A DNA stretch of 64,000 nucleotides. Source: Pedobacter steynii (GTDB lineage: Bacteria > Bacteroidota > Bacteroidia > Sphingobacteriales > Sphingobacteriaceae). Below the pieces are notes generated by a model. It was not told the origin of the DNA and did no database searches. It was given only the letters and a program-made list of their open reading frames with translations. Location of the stretch: positions 372,001 through 436,000 of the forward strand of contig NZ_FNGY01000007.1 of NCBI RefSeq assembly GCF_900103665.1, given 5' to 3'. This document shows, piece by piece, positions 37,001 to 45,685 of the stretch (positions are counted from its first letter, which is position 1; every line of letters starts with the position of its first letter). A program made the position numbers and the translations under genes.

Positions 37001-37157
37001 AATACTTCAAAATGCAAGAGTATATATTATGGGAGAAAACGTTTTGACCTGGGCAAAACACAAAGGAGTTGATCCAGAGTTTGATTTTGACGGAGTTGCC
37101 GGAAACGAAATTCCAAATGTAAAAACATTCTCTTTTGGTCTTAATATTGGATTTTAG
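34014..37157 (+). CDS. SusC/RagA family TonB-linked outer membrane protein
   Basis: A 1047-residue SusC-type transporter. Signal peptide (to about residue 20, TTVAQ), carboxypeptidase-regulatory-like domain (about 24-105; GTVTDQSDGRPLPGVSVRAKG), plug (about 113-240) with the SusC signature ALQGTVPGLVVKSSSGQPGS and LRGVGSINSSAEPLYVIDGVPI, then the long barrel. Barrel length is usual for SusC (about 1000). It works with the SusD lipoprotein encoded next to it to bring glycans or peptides across the outer membrane with TonB energy. No glycosidase, sulfatase or regulator flanks the pair, so the substrate is open. Confidence 0.92.
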   Translation: MKKILLSLFVFMLIAGTTVAQNRTITGTVTDQSDGRPLPGVSVRAKGAVGGSQTSSDGKYSLSVPQGATSLEFSYIGYTTQSKPISTGNVINVVLQANATELGEVIVIAYGTATKESFTGSVGVVKAADLKDRPVTSVDKALQGTVPGLVVKSSSGQPGSVSQIRLRGVGSINSSAEPLYVIDGVPITVGGDISMLSASSNQSTNILSTLNSEDIESISVLKDAASAALYGSKAANGVLIITTKKGKAGKTKIQAGATFGYSDLAVKQHELLNASEYFGIYWDANYKKNIDAGQAPALATTNANKQTISILGANPYNTPTPYSAQGTLSNGAALLYDTDWRKAVLRTGKNKDYNVSASGGSETTKFYISGGYFDQEGIALASSFKRYSAKLNVENKATDFLTLGMYSTLSYTDQQAPSGGTNGSSLLGFTNNVSNVYSLYARNADGSIKYDVKGEPVYAFDNKIFKDYNPVFLSKNDKFSTQTARVLTSAFAEISFLKDFKFKSIFTVDYVTNRELLFYNMEHGDGVAVGGRASRFSARNLGLNITNTLTYNKKIGEHAFDVLLGQEASKTNYDLMNAAGTGFPFPGVYELRSSSKAATADSYQTDIARPGYFSRVNYAYNNKYFLSASVRRDASSVFGTESKWGTFWSVGGAWRLKQESFLQDVTWLTELKLRANYGTGGNDRFISTNNELSNYAALDLFELGFNYNGQGGTSYSQLGNPFLRWEKNANTDFALEFRLFNRLNGEVVYYKRASDGLLFAQPLSMVTGFKSVNTNLASMNNRGIEVNLNADAITSEDFSWNVGLNFARNTNKITKLSQPTVISGSKRFKVGGDLYRYFIQEYAGVDPATGSAQWYKDQTDANGVTTKVKTSVYTEATNYEQGSAFPKLTGGFNNRFTYKGFDLGFMVYFSIGGKIMDNNYQALSRDGASPGSQLSRDALNAWKNVGDITNTPKFVISNTSNSAQRSTRYLFDATYARLKTVSLGYSLPKNLVSKTGILQNARVYIMGENVLTWAKHKGVDPEFDFDGVAGNEIPNVKTFSFGLNIGF

Positions 37158-37167
37158 TCTTACAAAA

Positions 37168-38607
37168 ATGAAAAACAGATATATAACAATTTACATGTTC
37201 GGATTGCTGTTTGCTTCCGCTACATTATTTAACGGGTGTAAGAAAAGTGACCTGAGCCCTGCTCCAACCACAGCTATTGATGCAAATGATGCATTCACCA
37301 GTCCTGGAAAAGTTGATGCCGCGATGGTAGGTTTATACAACCTGTTTTCTTCCGGCAGATACATGAATGCCATGCTTTTACAGGCAGATGTTAAAGGAGA
37401 AGACATCTATATCAGACAATCAGGTAACTACAACAGATTTGATCAGGCTTATCGTTTCCTCGAAATCCCGACCAACACCCAGCAATTGTTCTGGGAAGCA
37501 GGCTATCAGCTGATCGCAAACTGTAATCTTGCCATTTCAAAGATTCCTGTGGCACCGCTAACCGATTCAGATAAAAAGAAATATCTTGCAGAAGCAAGGG
37601 CAATGAGAGCGGCTACTTATTTTAACCTGGTGAGATGCTATGGAAAACCATACTCATTGGACCCAGCTGCACTTGGCGTTCCCAAGTCAGATGTCCCCCT
37701 AAATCCAACTTCAGAATTACTTGCCAGAGCTACAGTTAAAGAGATTTATGACTTTATCCTTGAAGATCTGAATTATGCGGCAGAAAACCTGCCTGCTTCC
37801 CTTAATAAAATATCAAGACTTACTTTACCAGCAGTTCAAGGTCTTTTATCCAGGGTATATTTAAGCATGGGTAACAAATGGGCAGAAGCCAGTAACTTCG
37901 CTAAACTGGCAAGAACAGGTCACCCTCTAGATGAAAAATCCAACTTACTGAATGGTTTCTATAAAGCCTCTGGAGAATGGATCTGGGACCTGGAGTATAC
38001 AGCAGATAACAATCCGGGATTTGTTGGTGCAGCTTCATTTCATGAGCCTTATGACGTTGGATACAGTACTTTCAGAGCTGATATTGATTTTCATGCGCTA
38101 TTTGGTGCTAATGACATTCGTAAACAACAGTTTTTAATCTCCGATGCAGGCTATGGAGATCCCCTGCTTCGTGATTATGAGGTCGAAGATGCCGGCGGTT
38201 TCCTAATGAATAAGTTTTATTTTAAAGATGGATTTGATGGTTCTGTAGTATTAATGCGTTCTGCTGAAATGTTTTTAAATGAAGCGGAAGCAGAAGCGGA
38301 ACTAGGAAACTGGGGGCCTGCTCAAACCGCTTTATTTGAAGTGCAAAAACGCGCCGTTACGGGAGCAGTTCAGTCGGTAAATACCGGTGATGCATTAAAA
38401 ACTGAAATCCAGATAGAAAGAAGAAAAGAATTGTATGGTGAAGGCTTCAGAATCTTTGACATCCTTAGAAGAAAAGAGACTTTAAAAAGAACCAGTAGTT
38501 CTCATTGGTTTAAAGTAACTATGGCTCCTGGTGATAACAAATTCTTAATGCCTATTCCACAGGATGAAATTGATGCCAATTCAAAAATCGTACAAAATCC
38601 AAGATAA
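37168..38607 (+). CDS. RagB/SusD family surface lipoprotein
   Basis: A 479-residue lipoprotein with a lipobox at FNGCKKS (lipid-bearing Cys24 counting from ATG 37168). The SusD pattern is complete: LSPAPTTAIDANDAF, a helical TPR-rich body (AEARAMRAATYFNLVRCYGKPYSLDP), a central PAVQGLLSRVYLSMGNKWAEA, and the conserved ending IQIERRKELYGEGFRIFDILRRKETL. It forms the lid of the SusC channel. ATG 37168 is chosen as it yields a proper lipoprotein signal and lies just after the susC stop (11 bp). A strong terminator follows. Confidence 0.92.
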   Translation: MKNRYITIYMFGLLFASATLFNGCKKSDLSPAPTTAIDANDAFTSPGKVDAAMVGLYNLFSSGRYMNAMLLQADVKGEDIYIRQSGNYNRFDQAYRFLEIPTNTQQLFWEAGYQLIANCNLAISKIPVAPLTDSDKKKYLAEARAMRAATYFNLVRCYGKPYSLDPAALGVPKSDVPLNPTSELLARATVKEIYDFILEDLNYAAENLPASLNKISRLTLPAVQGLLSRVYLSMGNKWAEASNFAKLARTGHPLDEKSNLLNGFYKASGEWIWDLEYTADNNPGFVGAASFHEPYDVGYSTFRADIDFHALFGANDIRKQQFLISDAGYGDPLLRDYEVEDAGGFLMNKFYFKDGFDGSVVLMRSAEMFLNEAEAEAELGNWGPAQTALFEVQKRAVTGAVQSVNTGDALKTEIQIERRKELYGEGFRIFDILRRKETLKRTSSSHWFKVTMAPGDNKFLMPIPQDEIDANSKIVQNPR

Positions 38608-38649
38608 GGATTTAATAAGCGGCTAAATGTCGCAATCATCAATACACTT

Positions 38650-38690
38650 AACCGGCAATTTTCAAATTGAAAATTGCCGGTTTTTTGTTT
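38650..38690 (+). terminator. Rho-independent terminator after susD
   Basis: A near-perfect stem AACCGGCAATTTTC (from 38650) with GAAAATTGCCGGTT (to 38682), short CAAATTG loop, then TTTTTGTTTT. It closes the SusC/SusD unit. Confidence 0.9.
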
Positions 38691-38804
38691 TATAAAAACA
38701 GATTTTGTTCCCCCCTTTCTCTCTGAACATTTAAAGTCAGGGCCCCTACATCTCTAAATAACATCCCCGTTTATCTCATTTTCATTACAAACCTGATTAT
38801 TAAC

Positions 38805-38878
38805 TAGAATTATTCTAAATAACTTGCGTAACCAGTGTAAAATCTACACTTTTGCAGCTGGGATTAGAATCAGTCTAA
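38805..38878 (+). promoter_or_regulatory. Promoter flanked by two matching palindromes
   Basis: TAGAATTATTCTA (38805-38817) and TAGAATCAGTCTA (38865-38877) match at 11 of 13 positions and share the trailing AAT. They are exactly 60 bp apart. Between them are a possible -33 TTG (38824-38826) and a -7-like TACACTTTTG (38847-38856). Each is an inverted repeat, so a dimeric repressor could bind on both sides of the promoter. The TAGA/TCTA arms resemble iron-responsive sites of the DtxR/Fur type; the regulator is not known from sequence. The second site abuts the start codon at 38880. Confidence 0.68.
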
Positions 38879-38879
38879 A

Positions 38880-41591
38880 TTGAAATCACTTTACAAACAC
38901 CTACCAATCATAGCATTATGCATGCTAAGCCTGCATAGCTATGCGCAAAAAACATCGATAAACATACATGGTTCGGTTAGAGATGAACAGAACAAACCTT
39001 TGGATTTTGTAACCGTTAAGCTAAAGGAAGCGGATCGGGTTACCTATACCGACCAGGAGGGAAAATTTAATTTCAACCTCAACCCCGGCGATTTAAAAAC
39101 ACTCACTCTTACCATAGCAATGGTAGGAAAAGCAGGTAAAGACACTTCAATTGTGCTCGCCAATTTCCCAAGGGAGCTTAATATTGTTCTCAAAAACTTA
39201 ACGCTAAAACTAGAAGAAGTTCAGATCAGCGAAGAAAGAAAAATCCTTTCTTCCAATTCTTCCATCCTATTCGGAAGACAGGCTATAGAACAGATCCAGG
39301 CCTTTAGTCTGGCAGACATCCTCAACAACCTGCCTGGTAAAACAATTACCCCTCCCAATCTTCAGAATCCACTGAATATCACTTTAAGGGGACAAGCTTC
39401 GGGCCTGCATAACCTGAACAACGCAATGGGTGTCGCCATTATCCTGGATGACATCCAGCAATCGAATAACGCCAACATGCAAAACCTAAATGTTGGAAAA
39501 TATGGAATGCTGGGTTCAGGAATTAGCAGCAAAAATTACGGCGGCTTTGATGTCTCTTTTTCCGGCATAGACATCCGTGAAATTCCGGCCGATAATATTG
39601 AAAGTATTGAAGTCATATCCGGGATTGCCCCCGCAAAATACGGAGACTTAACTGATGGGGCAGTAATCATCAACCGTAAAGCAGGGAGAACAAACTTTCA
39701 GCTAACCTCCAGAATCAATGCTTCCACGACGAACTTTTCCTTATCAAAAGGTTTTCAGTTACCTGGAAAATCTGGTGCCTTAAACCTATCTCTTAACTAC
39801 TTACTCAGCGAACAGGATCCCAGTGATCCCTTAAAATCTTATAAAAGAGTCAGTACCGGTTTAATGTGGAGTACAAGGTTGTCAAAAATGATCAAAAATA
39901 CACTTTCAATTGATTACAATACCCGCCTTGATAATGTTAAAAAAGACCCTGATTTAGGACAGGAATACATGACTTACGCGAAAACAAGGAATTTGTCGAT
40001 ATCTAACAGAACCTCCATCCAAATTAATGGAGCCATCGTCAAATCTTTAGACTTCAGTGCTGGTTACAGTTCTGCCTTTCAGGAAAGCTATGATCAGGAA
40101 TATCTAAATCGTGGGCCAAGGCCAATGGCAGACAAAGACACCATCGGCCTATATGAAGGATACTTTATTCCCGGAAATTATGTTGCTGTGGATCATGTGA
40201 AAGGTAACCCTAAAAACCTCAATGGCAATATCAGCTTAAATAATGAATTTACAACCGGCAACCTCATTCACCGGGTAAGTTTGGGAGCGAATGTTTATTA
40301 TTCGGCAAACAACGGTGAAGGCATCATTATAGACCCCCGAACTCCCCGCTGGGCAAACCAATCCTACCAAAACGAAAGACCATATGACTATGAGTCCCTT
40401 CCTTCTGTATTCAATTATAGCCTTTATTTACAGGACGGCTTTAAGTTCGACTTTCTAAAGAGACAAATGAATGTAAATGCAGGACTCCGTTACGACATAC
40501 AAAACAATATTGGAACCCTGCAACCAAGGCTAAACCTGAACTATGAGCTTGCCAAAAACTTCGGCATCAATGCGGCATTCGGCCTCTCTACTAAATCACC
40601 AGGTCTTTCCATCAGATACCCTGCCCCGGTTTATTTCGATCTTCCGGTACACACCTCTTTTACAGGATTCGATATTGAAAGTCTGTTCCTCGTTTATACG
40701 GATAAGATCGTTCCGGATAACAGCAAAGTAAAACCTGCCAGATCCAGTCAGCTTGAATTTGGATTAACCTATAAAGACAGCTTTATCAACAGCTCCCTTA
40801 TCTCTTATTACAAACAAAACAAAGATGGTTTTAGCAACAGGAACAATTACAGAACCTATACAACCGACGAATACACCTACGTTTACAACCAGGGACAGCG
40901 TCCCGGCTACTTCCCAAATGGGAAGCAAAAAGACTGGATTGCCAATTATTACAGTTCTGCCAACGACCTCAGCAGCAACAATTTTGGAATTGAATGGATC
41001 ATCAGCACTAAAAAGATCGCCGCAATCCAAACCAGTTTCAACCTCAGTAATTCTTTCGGCTATTCGAGTTCCAAATTAAACTCAGAATACATCCTAAAAC
41101 CAGATCAGCAATATACAACGGACAGTTACAAAGGTTGGTTTGGCGTCTATAAAGGAAAAGAAACGGACGACTATACGGTCACCAGCAAACTGTCAACAAC
41201 CACACACATTCCAAAATTAGGTTTCGTGGTAAACCTGCGGGCAGATATTTTCTGGCAGAAATACGAGAGAATATTGAACGATACCTACCTTCCGATCGCC
41301 TGGCTGGACAAAAACATGGTAAGGCACGAAATTCCGGTCTTCGACCCAAACAATACAGACTATAACCATCTGGCACTAAGCTCTAAAGCAAACGCCGCAG
41401 TAAAACAGCCGTTCGTTTATGCCAATCTAAGTATGTCTGTCGCCAAAGAAATAGGCAAGTACATCAGAATGTCCTTAAGTGCCAATAATGTGCTCAATAT
41501 AAGAAACAGATATTACAACCCAAATACAAATAAGGTGGTCAACTATACTTACCCGGTAAGCATAGGCGCAGAACTTTCTATTAAATTTTAA
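38880..41591 (+). CDS. TonB-dependent receptor of the DUF4876 operon
   Basis: A 903-residue receptor. The start is a TTG at 38880: it gives a signal peptide (LKSLYKHLPIIALCMLSLHSYAQ), whereas the next ATG (residue 16) would cut it off. A carboxypeptidase-regulatory-like domain (about 27-110; HGSVRDEQNKPLDFVTVKL), a plug (about 130-270; LADILNNLPGKTITPPNLQNP, LDDIQQSNNANMQN, IESIEVISGIAPAKYGDLTDGAVIIN) and a barrel ending in the aromatic ELSIKF follow. It is first in an operon with a DUF4876 lipoprotein, a DUF6850 barrel and a cytochrome-c peroxidase. The ligand is unknown; iron or haem chemistry is likely because of the peroxidase and the TAGAATnAnTCTA operator sites. Confidence 0.88.
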   Translation: MKSLYKHLPIIALCMLSLHSYAQKTSINIHGSVRDEQNKPLDFVTVKLKEADRVTYTDQEGKFNFNLNPGDLKTLTLTIAMVGKAGKDTSIVLANFPRELNIVLKNLTLKLEEVQISEERKILSSNSSILFGRQAIEQIQAFSLADILNNLPGKTITPPNLQNPLNITLRGQASGLHNLNNAMGVAIILDDIQQSNNANMQNLNVGKYGMLGSGISSKNYGGFDVSFSGIDIREIPADNIESIEVISGIAPAKYGDLTDGAVIINRKAGRTNFQLTSRINASTTNFSLSKGFQLPGKSGALNLSLNYLLSEQDPSDPLKSYKRVSTGLMWSTRLSKMIKNTLSIDYNTRLDNVKKDPDLGQEYMTYAKTRNLSISNRTSIQINGAIVKSLDFSAGYSSAFQESYDQEYLNRGPRPMADKDTIGLYEGYFIPGNYVAVDHVKGNPKNLNGNISLNNEFTTGNLIHRVSLGANVYYSANNGEGIIIDPRTPRWANQSYQNERPYDYESLPSVFNYSLYLQDGFKFDFLKRQMNVNAGLRYDIQNNIGTLQPRLNLNYELAKNFGINAAFGLSTKSPGLSIRYPAPVYFDLPVHTSFTGFDIESLFLVYTDKIVPDNSKVKPARSSQLEFGLTYKDSFINSSLISYYKQNKDGFSNRNNYRTYTTDEYTYVYNQGQRPGYFPNGKQKDWIANYYSSANDLSSNNFGIEWIISTKKIAAIQTSFNLSNSFGYSSSKLNSEYILKPDQQYTTDSYKGWFGVYKGKETDDYTVTSKLSTTTHIPKLGFVVNLRADIFWQKYERILNDTYLPIAWLDKNMVRHEIPVFDPNNTDYNHLALSSKANAAVKQPFVYANLSMSVAKEIGKYIRMSLSANNVLNIRNRYYNPNTNKVVNYTYPVSIGAELSIKF

Positions 41592-41601
41592 AATCAATAA
41601 A

Positions 41602-42933
41602 ATGAACAAAAAACGACTACTATCTACACTTTTCTTATCCATAGCGATGCTCACGGCATGCAAGAAAGACAATCCTGAAGCAGAAGCAATTTCTGTATCC
41701 TTCCAGGTAAAGTTTGATGAGCAAGCTGCCGCATTAGGATTATCTCCTGCAAATACGGAGGTAACGATTACCAATCAAACCAATGGTCTTTCCAATAAAG
41801 CAAAAACCGATGCGAGTGGAAATGTTAAATTCGAAAGTATTACTCCCGGTAACTATACTGTCGTATCCAGTTTAACCATCAGCGCCGCAGATTATAGCAC
41901 CGCATCAGGCTCCCTTACCCAGGAAGATGTGGTATTTAATGCCAACCTGAACCAGTTCCTCAATAAAACTACAGGCAGCTTAGAGCTGATCCTAAAGACC
42001 GGCCGGCTTGGCGACTGGTTGTTAAAACAAATTTATTACGGCGGCTCGCACACCTTAAACGGTGCAGTGTTCAGGGATCAGTTTCTGGAAATCTATAACA
42101 ACTCGAACGCGGTAATGTATGCAGACAGCCTGTACATCGGACTGGTAGTTGGCGTTCAGAACACCAATTCCGACGTCAGCAGATCCTGGTTTTTACCTTC
42201 AGGCCAATTCAACTGGACAGATGCTTTAAATATGAATAACGCGAAAGCCAATACAGATTATGTATACCTGACCACTGCATTAAGAATCCCGGGAAATGGA
42301 AAACAATATCCTGTACAACCCGGAGCCAGTTTCATTGTTGCACAAAATGCCATAAACCATAAGGTCCCTTATACCGACAATACCGGAAAAGCAATTAGCG
42401 TAAAAAATCCGGAGCTAACAATAGATTTAAGCAAGGCTGATTTTGAAGCCTATTATGGCGACCTGCCCGGCATCAGCCGTCTTGCTTCTGACATTGACAA
42501 CCCCTTGGTTCCGAATTTAGATGTAGTGTATCGCGTTTCAGACAGAGATTTAATATTGGACAATAATGGAAGAGAAGCGATTGTGTTGTTTAAAACAACC
42601 GCTAACCTCAACAGCTTTCCTAAATTCCCAACGCCGGACGTAAAAACGATCACCAACACCACCTCACAATACATTCAGATGCCAACATCAATCCTGACCG
42701 ATGGGGTAGAGATTGCTTATACTTTAGAAACCAAACGCGTTCCACACAGACTTCCGGCAACCATCGACGCAGGTTTCACTTTTACCATCGGCGGACCATA
42801 CTCCTCTCAATCTGTAATCAGAAAAACGAGTAAAACTGTAAACGGCAGAAGAATCCTTAAAGATTCAAACAACTCTTCATTGGATTTTGAATCACTAACC
42901 ATGGCCGACCCAAGCAAAACGGCTTTTAAATAA
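41602..42933 (+). CDS. DUF4876 domain-containing lipoprotein
   Basis: A 443-residue lipoprotein (lipobox LTAC, Cys20). A prealbumin-like/CNA-B-type Ig domain at about 28-115 (VTITNQTNGLSNKAKTDASGNVKFESITPGNYTVV) is followed by a large domain with LLKQIYYGGSHTLNGAVFRDQFLEIYNNSNAVMYADSLYIGL (lamin-tail-like in outline) and the C-terminal GISRLASDIDNPLVPNLDVVYR. Recognised as DUF4876 by these segments and by context. It probably sits at the cell surface beside the receptor encoded 10 bp upstream and captures the ligand, like SusD does for SusC. Biochemical role not established. Confidence 0.78.
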   Translation: MNKKRLLSTLFLSIAMLTACKKDNPEAEAISVSFQVKFDEQAAALGLSPANTEVTITNQTNGLSNKAKTDASGNVKFESITPGNYTVVSSLTISAADYSTASGSLTQEDVVFNANLNQFLNKTTGSLELILKTGRLGDWLLKQIYYGGSHTLNGAVFRDQFLEIYNNSNAVMYADSLYIGLVVGVQNTNSDVSRSWFLPSGQFNWTDALNMNNAKANTDYVYLTTALRIPGNGKQYPVQPGASFIVAQNAINHKVPYTDNTGKAISVKNPELTIDLSKADFEAYYGDLPGISRLASDIDNPLVPNLDVVYRVSDRDLILDNNGREAIVLFKTTANLNSFPKFPTPDVKTITNTTSQYIQMPTSILTDGVEIAYTLETKRVPHRLPATIDAGFTFTIGGPYSSQSVIRKTSKTVNGRRILKDSNNSSLDFESLTMADPSKTAFK

Positions 42934-42935
42934 TA

Positions 42936-44465
42936 ATGAAAGTACAATTACTAGTTATACTATCCTTACTGTCGGCCGACTTATTTTCTCAGGAGAATAA
43001 GTCGGCGGATAGTGTGTTTTTCTATGATCAGCGCCAGCGACACCTGGAATTCAGCAAGCAAAACGCAACCCTCCTGCTAAAAAACACGGAAAATCAAATT
43101 GGAAAAGTTTCATTGATCTACGACTATGCCTCTGGAAACCTGAGAAATTCACAGATGCCTTTAAGTAGTTCCAACATTCAGTTCAGCTCGGACGGGATCA
43201 GAAAACTAGGCAGGTTAAAATTGTATGGAGATTTCACCTATTCCAGAATCAAAGACCATGGATTGGGGAACTCATTAAGAGGAGAAGAGATCGATGATCA
43301 GCCTTTCTATTACCTTGCTGAAAAAGAAAGCGATGTCCAGCGACAAAAGTACCATGCCAAAGGAATCATCAGCTACGAACTAATCAGGGATAAAATCTAC
43401 CTTTCCTCCGGGTTCAACTATGTCTATTACCTTGCAGACCGATCGATTGATCCAAGAATGTCACTGAAATGGTTCGATTTTATCGTCAAACCTGAATTGA
43501 CCTGGGTAAACAAACATTTCCATCTCGGACTAAGCGGACTATGGGGTTATGGAACAGAAAATACGACCATCAAATATAAAAACAAAGACTATTCCAACGG
43601 GAGCGCTTACCCTGACCGCATTACTTATCTCAACTACGGATATGGCTACACGAGGAAGGCATTCGATAATTTTTCACGCAGAAAACAGTATAAAGGATTC
43701 GGGATGCATCTGGCAACAACACTTGATTCCTGGAATACTTTGCTAAACCTGGACTATAAAGTATCTGAGGATGCCAATGGAAAATCTTTAGATGCGTCCC
43801 TAAAAGACGAAATTTTTAGTACTTACCAAAGCGATCAGCTGGAAGGACAGCTCTTGCTAACCAAACAAAAAGGTCATCGGATTCAACAAATTGAAGCAGC
43901 TTACAGTACCCTCATTGGTGAAGATTATTTCAATGCCCTTGCGGCGAAGAATTATACCGCCAAAAACCGAATGACCTATTTGTCCTATTCCAATTTGAAA
44001 ACCAAAGGAAATCATTCCTTTGAATGGGGAGTCCATACCCGTTATTTATCTGCTTACAAAAAAGATGCGATCACCAGCCATTTATTCGAATACAGCTATG
44101 TACAACCAGGATTAAAAGCCGGATACTATCAGGCGAATCCCGGAAAATACAGGTTCTCTGCAATAGTTTCCCCATCTCTGGTCCTTCCTTTACAAACAAC
44201 TTCCAATGTTGCAACCACTCAGGTAACGGAATTTACAACCACTGTCACTTATCCTGACTACGCCTTCCGGAAAATCACTTCAGGAAGGGTTGACCTTAAA
44301 CTGCAATATGTAAGTCAAACATTCAGTAAGGATTTCAGAACCGGAGTCACCTTAAATGCTGGTATTAGCAAGGCACTGGACAAACCGAACATCGAATATC
44401 CCAGCAAATTTTTACCCGGAGATCAGCGTTTTTTTATGAATCTTTCCTTAAACCTTTATTTTTAG
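42936..44465 (+). CDS. DUF6850 family outer membrane beta-barrel protein
   Basis: A 509-residue exported barrel protein (signal peptide to about residue 18, DLFSQ). The body is a run of alternating polar/aromatic strands such as LKLYGDFTYSRIKDHGLG and FHLGLSGLWGYGTENT, with the terminal strand FMNLSLNLYF ending in Phe, the outer-membrane insertion signal. This is the size and position of DUF6850 proteins, which occur only beside DUF4876. It starts 2 bp after the DUF4876 stop, so its translation is coupled. A porin or an assembly partner for the receptor are possible roles. Confidence 0.75.
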   Translation: MKVQLLVILSLLSADLFSQENKSADSVFFYDQRQRHLEFSKQNATLLLKNTENQIGKVSLIYDYASGNLRNSQMPLSSSNIQFSSDGIRKLGRLKLYGDFTYSRIKDHGLGNSLRGEEIDDQPFYYLAEKESDVQRQKYHAKGIISYELIRDKIYLSSGFNYVYYLADRSIDPRMSLKWFDFIVKPELTWVNKHFHLGLSGLWGYGTENTTIKYKNKDYSNGSAYPDRITYLNYGYGYTRKAFDNFSRRKQYKGFGMHLATTLDSWNTLLNLDYKVSEDANGKSLDASLKDEIFSTYQSDQLEGQLLLTKQKGHRIQQIEAAYSTLIGEDYFNALAAKNYTAKNRMTYLSYSNLKTKGNHSFEWGVHTRYLSAYKKDAITSHLFEYSYVQPGLKAGYYQANPGKYRFSAIVSPSLVLPLQTTSNVATTQVTEFTTTVTYPDYAFRKITSGRVDLKLQYVSQTFSKDFRTGVTLNAGISKALDKPNIEYPSKFLPGDQRFFMNLSLNLYF

Positions 44466-44468
44466 CTC

Positions 44469-45608
44469 ATGAAGAAGGTCTTTTTTATCCTTAGCGGACT
44501 ATTGTGTATTTTGTTATTTCTTTCCTTCAGGTCGTACGAATTTCTTCCTGATGATGAAATTCCAATAGACTCCCTGCGTAAGGTCTATTCTAAATCTCCG
44601 GATCAATGGCCAAAACCGAATGTAGATTCGGGAGTAAACTTTGTAGAACTGGGCGTACTCCCCCCTTCCCCGCTGGAAGGACAAAAAGGAAAACTGAAAG
44701 GCATCATTGCATTGGGGAAAACATTGTTCTTTGATCCACGCCTTTCCGGCTCCAATCAGATTTCCTGCTCCAGCTGTCACGCATCAGACTTAAACTGGAC
44801 GGATGGCCGTGAGGTCGCGATTGGTCATGATCATGCCTCAGGGAAGCGGAATACGCCTACACTGGAAAATATATGGTCTTTCAAGAGGCTTTTCTGGGAT
44901 GGCCGTTCGGAAGGACTGGAAGATCAGGCTGCAAATCCAATTACCAATCCAATAGAGATGCACCAGGATTTAAAAAAGCTACCCTCAAAATTGAAGCAGA
45001 TTAAAGGTTATCAGCCCTTGTTTAGCGCCGCTTTTGGCGACAAAAAAGTAACGGAGGAGCGGATTCTTTCTGCCCTTGCCACTTATCAGAGAACAATCGT
45101 TAGCAGAAAATCAGATTTTGATTATTTTCTGGAAGGGAATAAAAAGCGAATGTCTGATCAGCAAATACTCGGCCTGCATTTGTTCCGCACAAAAGCACGT
45201 TGCGTCAATTGCCATAACGGACCTCTATTTACAGACGGTGAATTTCACAATGTAGGACTTACCTATTACGGTCGCAAGTATGAAGACCTTGGCTTGTACA
45301 ATATCAGCAAAAAACCGGAGGATGTAGGAAAGTTCAGAACTCCTGGACTACGCAATGTGATGCGCACAGGCCCATGGTTTCACAATGGGCTGTTCGACAA
45401 TATGGATGGCGTCATGAACATGTATAATGCAGGCATGCCACATCAAAAGCGCAGACCTGGGCAGGAAAATGATCCGTTGTATCCTAAAAATGATAAACTA
45501 CTCCGTGGTTTGATGATGAGCAAAATGGAAAGAGATGCCGTTATTTCTTTTATGGAAGCCATTTCAGGAGCATCATGGAAAGAACGGTCACCGGAATTGC
45601 CCAAATAA
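44469..45608 (+). CDS. Di-haem cytochrome-c peroxidase (CcpA/MauG family)
   Basis: A 379-residue exported or membrane-anchored protein (N-terminal hydrophobic segment residues 4-20). Two haem c motifs: CSSCH at 100-104 and CVNCH at 245-249. ITNPIEMHQD (Met164-His165) and TPGLRNVMRTGPWFHNG match the conserved regions near the active haem and the distal ligand of the bacterial CCP family. Members reduce hydrogen peroxide or, as MauG does, oxidise a protein or small substrate at high redox potential. It starts 3 bp after the DUF6850 stop, so it is part of the receptor operon. The unusual link to a TonB receptor suggests that the peroxidase works on the imported or surface-bound ligand. Confidence 0.9.
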   Translation: MKKVFFILSGLLCILLFLSFRSYEFLPDDEIPIDSLRKVYSKSPDQWPKPNVDSGVNFVELGVLPPSPLEGQKGKLKGIIALGKTLFFDPRLSGSNQISCSSCHASDLNWTDGREVAIGHDHASGKRNTPTLENIWSFKRLFWDGRSEGLEDQAANPITNPIEMHQDLKKLPSKLKQIKGYQPLFSAAFGDKKVTEERILSALATYQRTIVSRKSDFDYFLEGNKKRMSDQQILGLHLFRTKARCVNCHNGPLFTDGEFHNVGLTYYGRKYEDLGLYNISKKPEDVGKFRTPGLRNVMRTGPWFHNGLFDNMDGVMNMYNAGMPHQKRRPGQENDPLYPKNDKLLRGLMMSKMERDAVISFMEAISGASWKERSPELPK

Positions 45609-45628
45609 GCGGCGCAATCCATAAATGA

Positions 45629-45661
45629 TTTGCATAATTATAGCAGGAGATGTTATGTTTG
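45629..45661 (+). promoter_or_regulatory. Bacteroidota promoter for the 45686 gene
   Basis: TTTG (45629-45632) and TATGTTTG (45654-45661) are 21 bp apart, fitting TTTG-N19-21-TAnnTTTG. The start codon at 45686 is 25 bp downstream. This separates the following gene from the peroxidase operon. Confidence 0.65.
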
Positions 45662-45685
45662 TGGAAGGAAAAATAAAACCATCCG

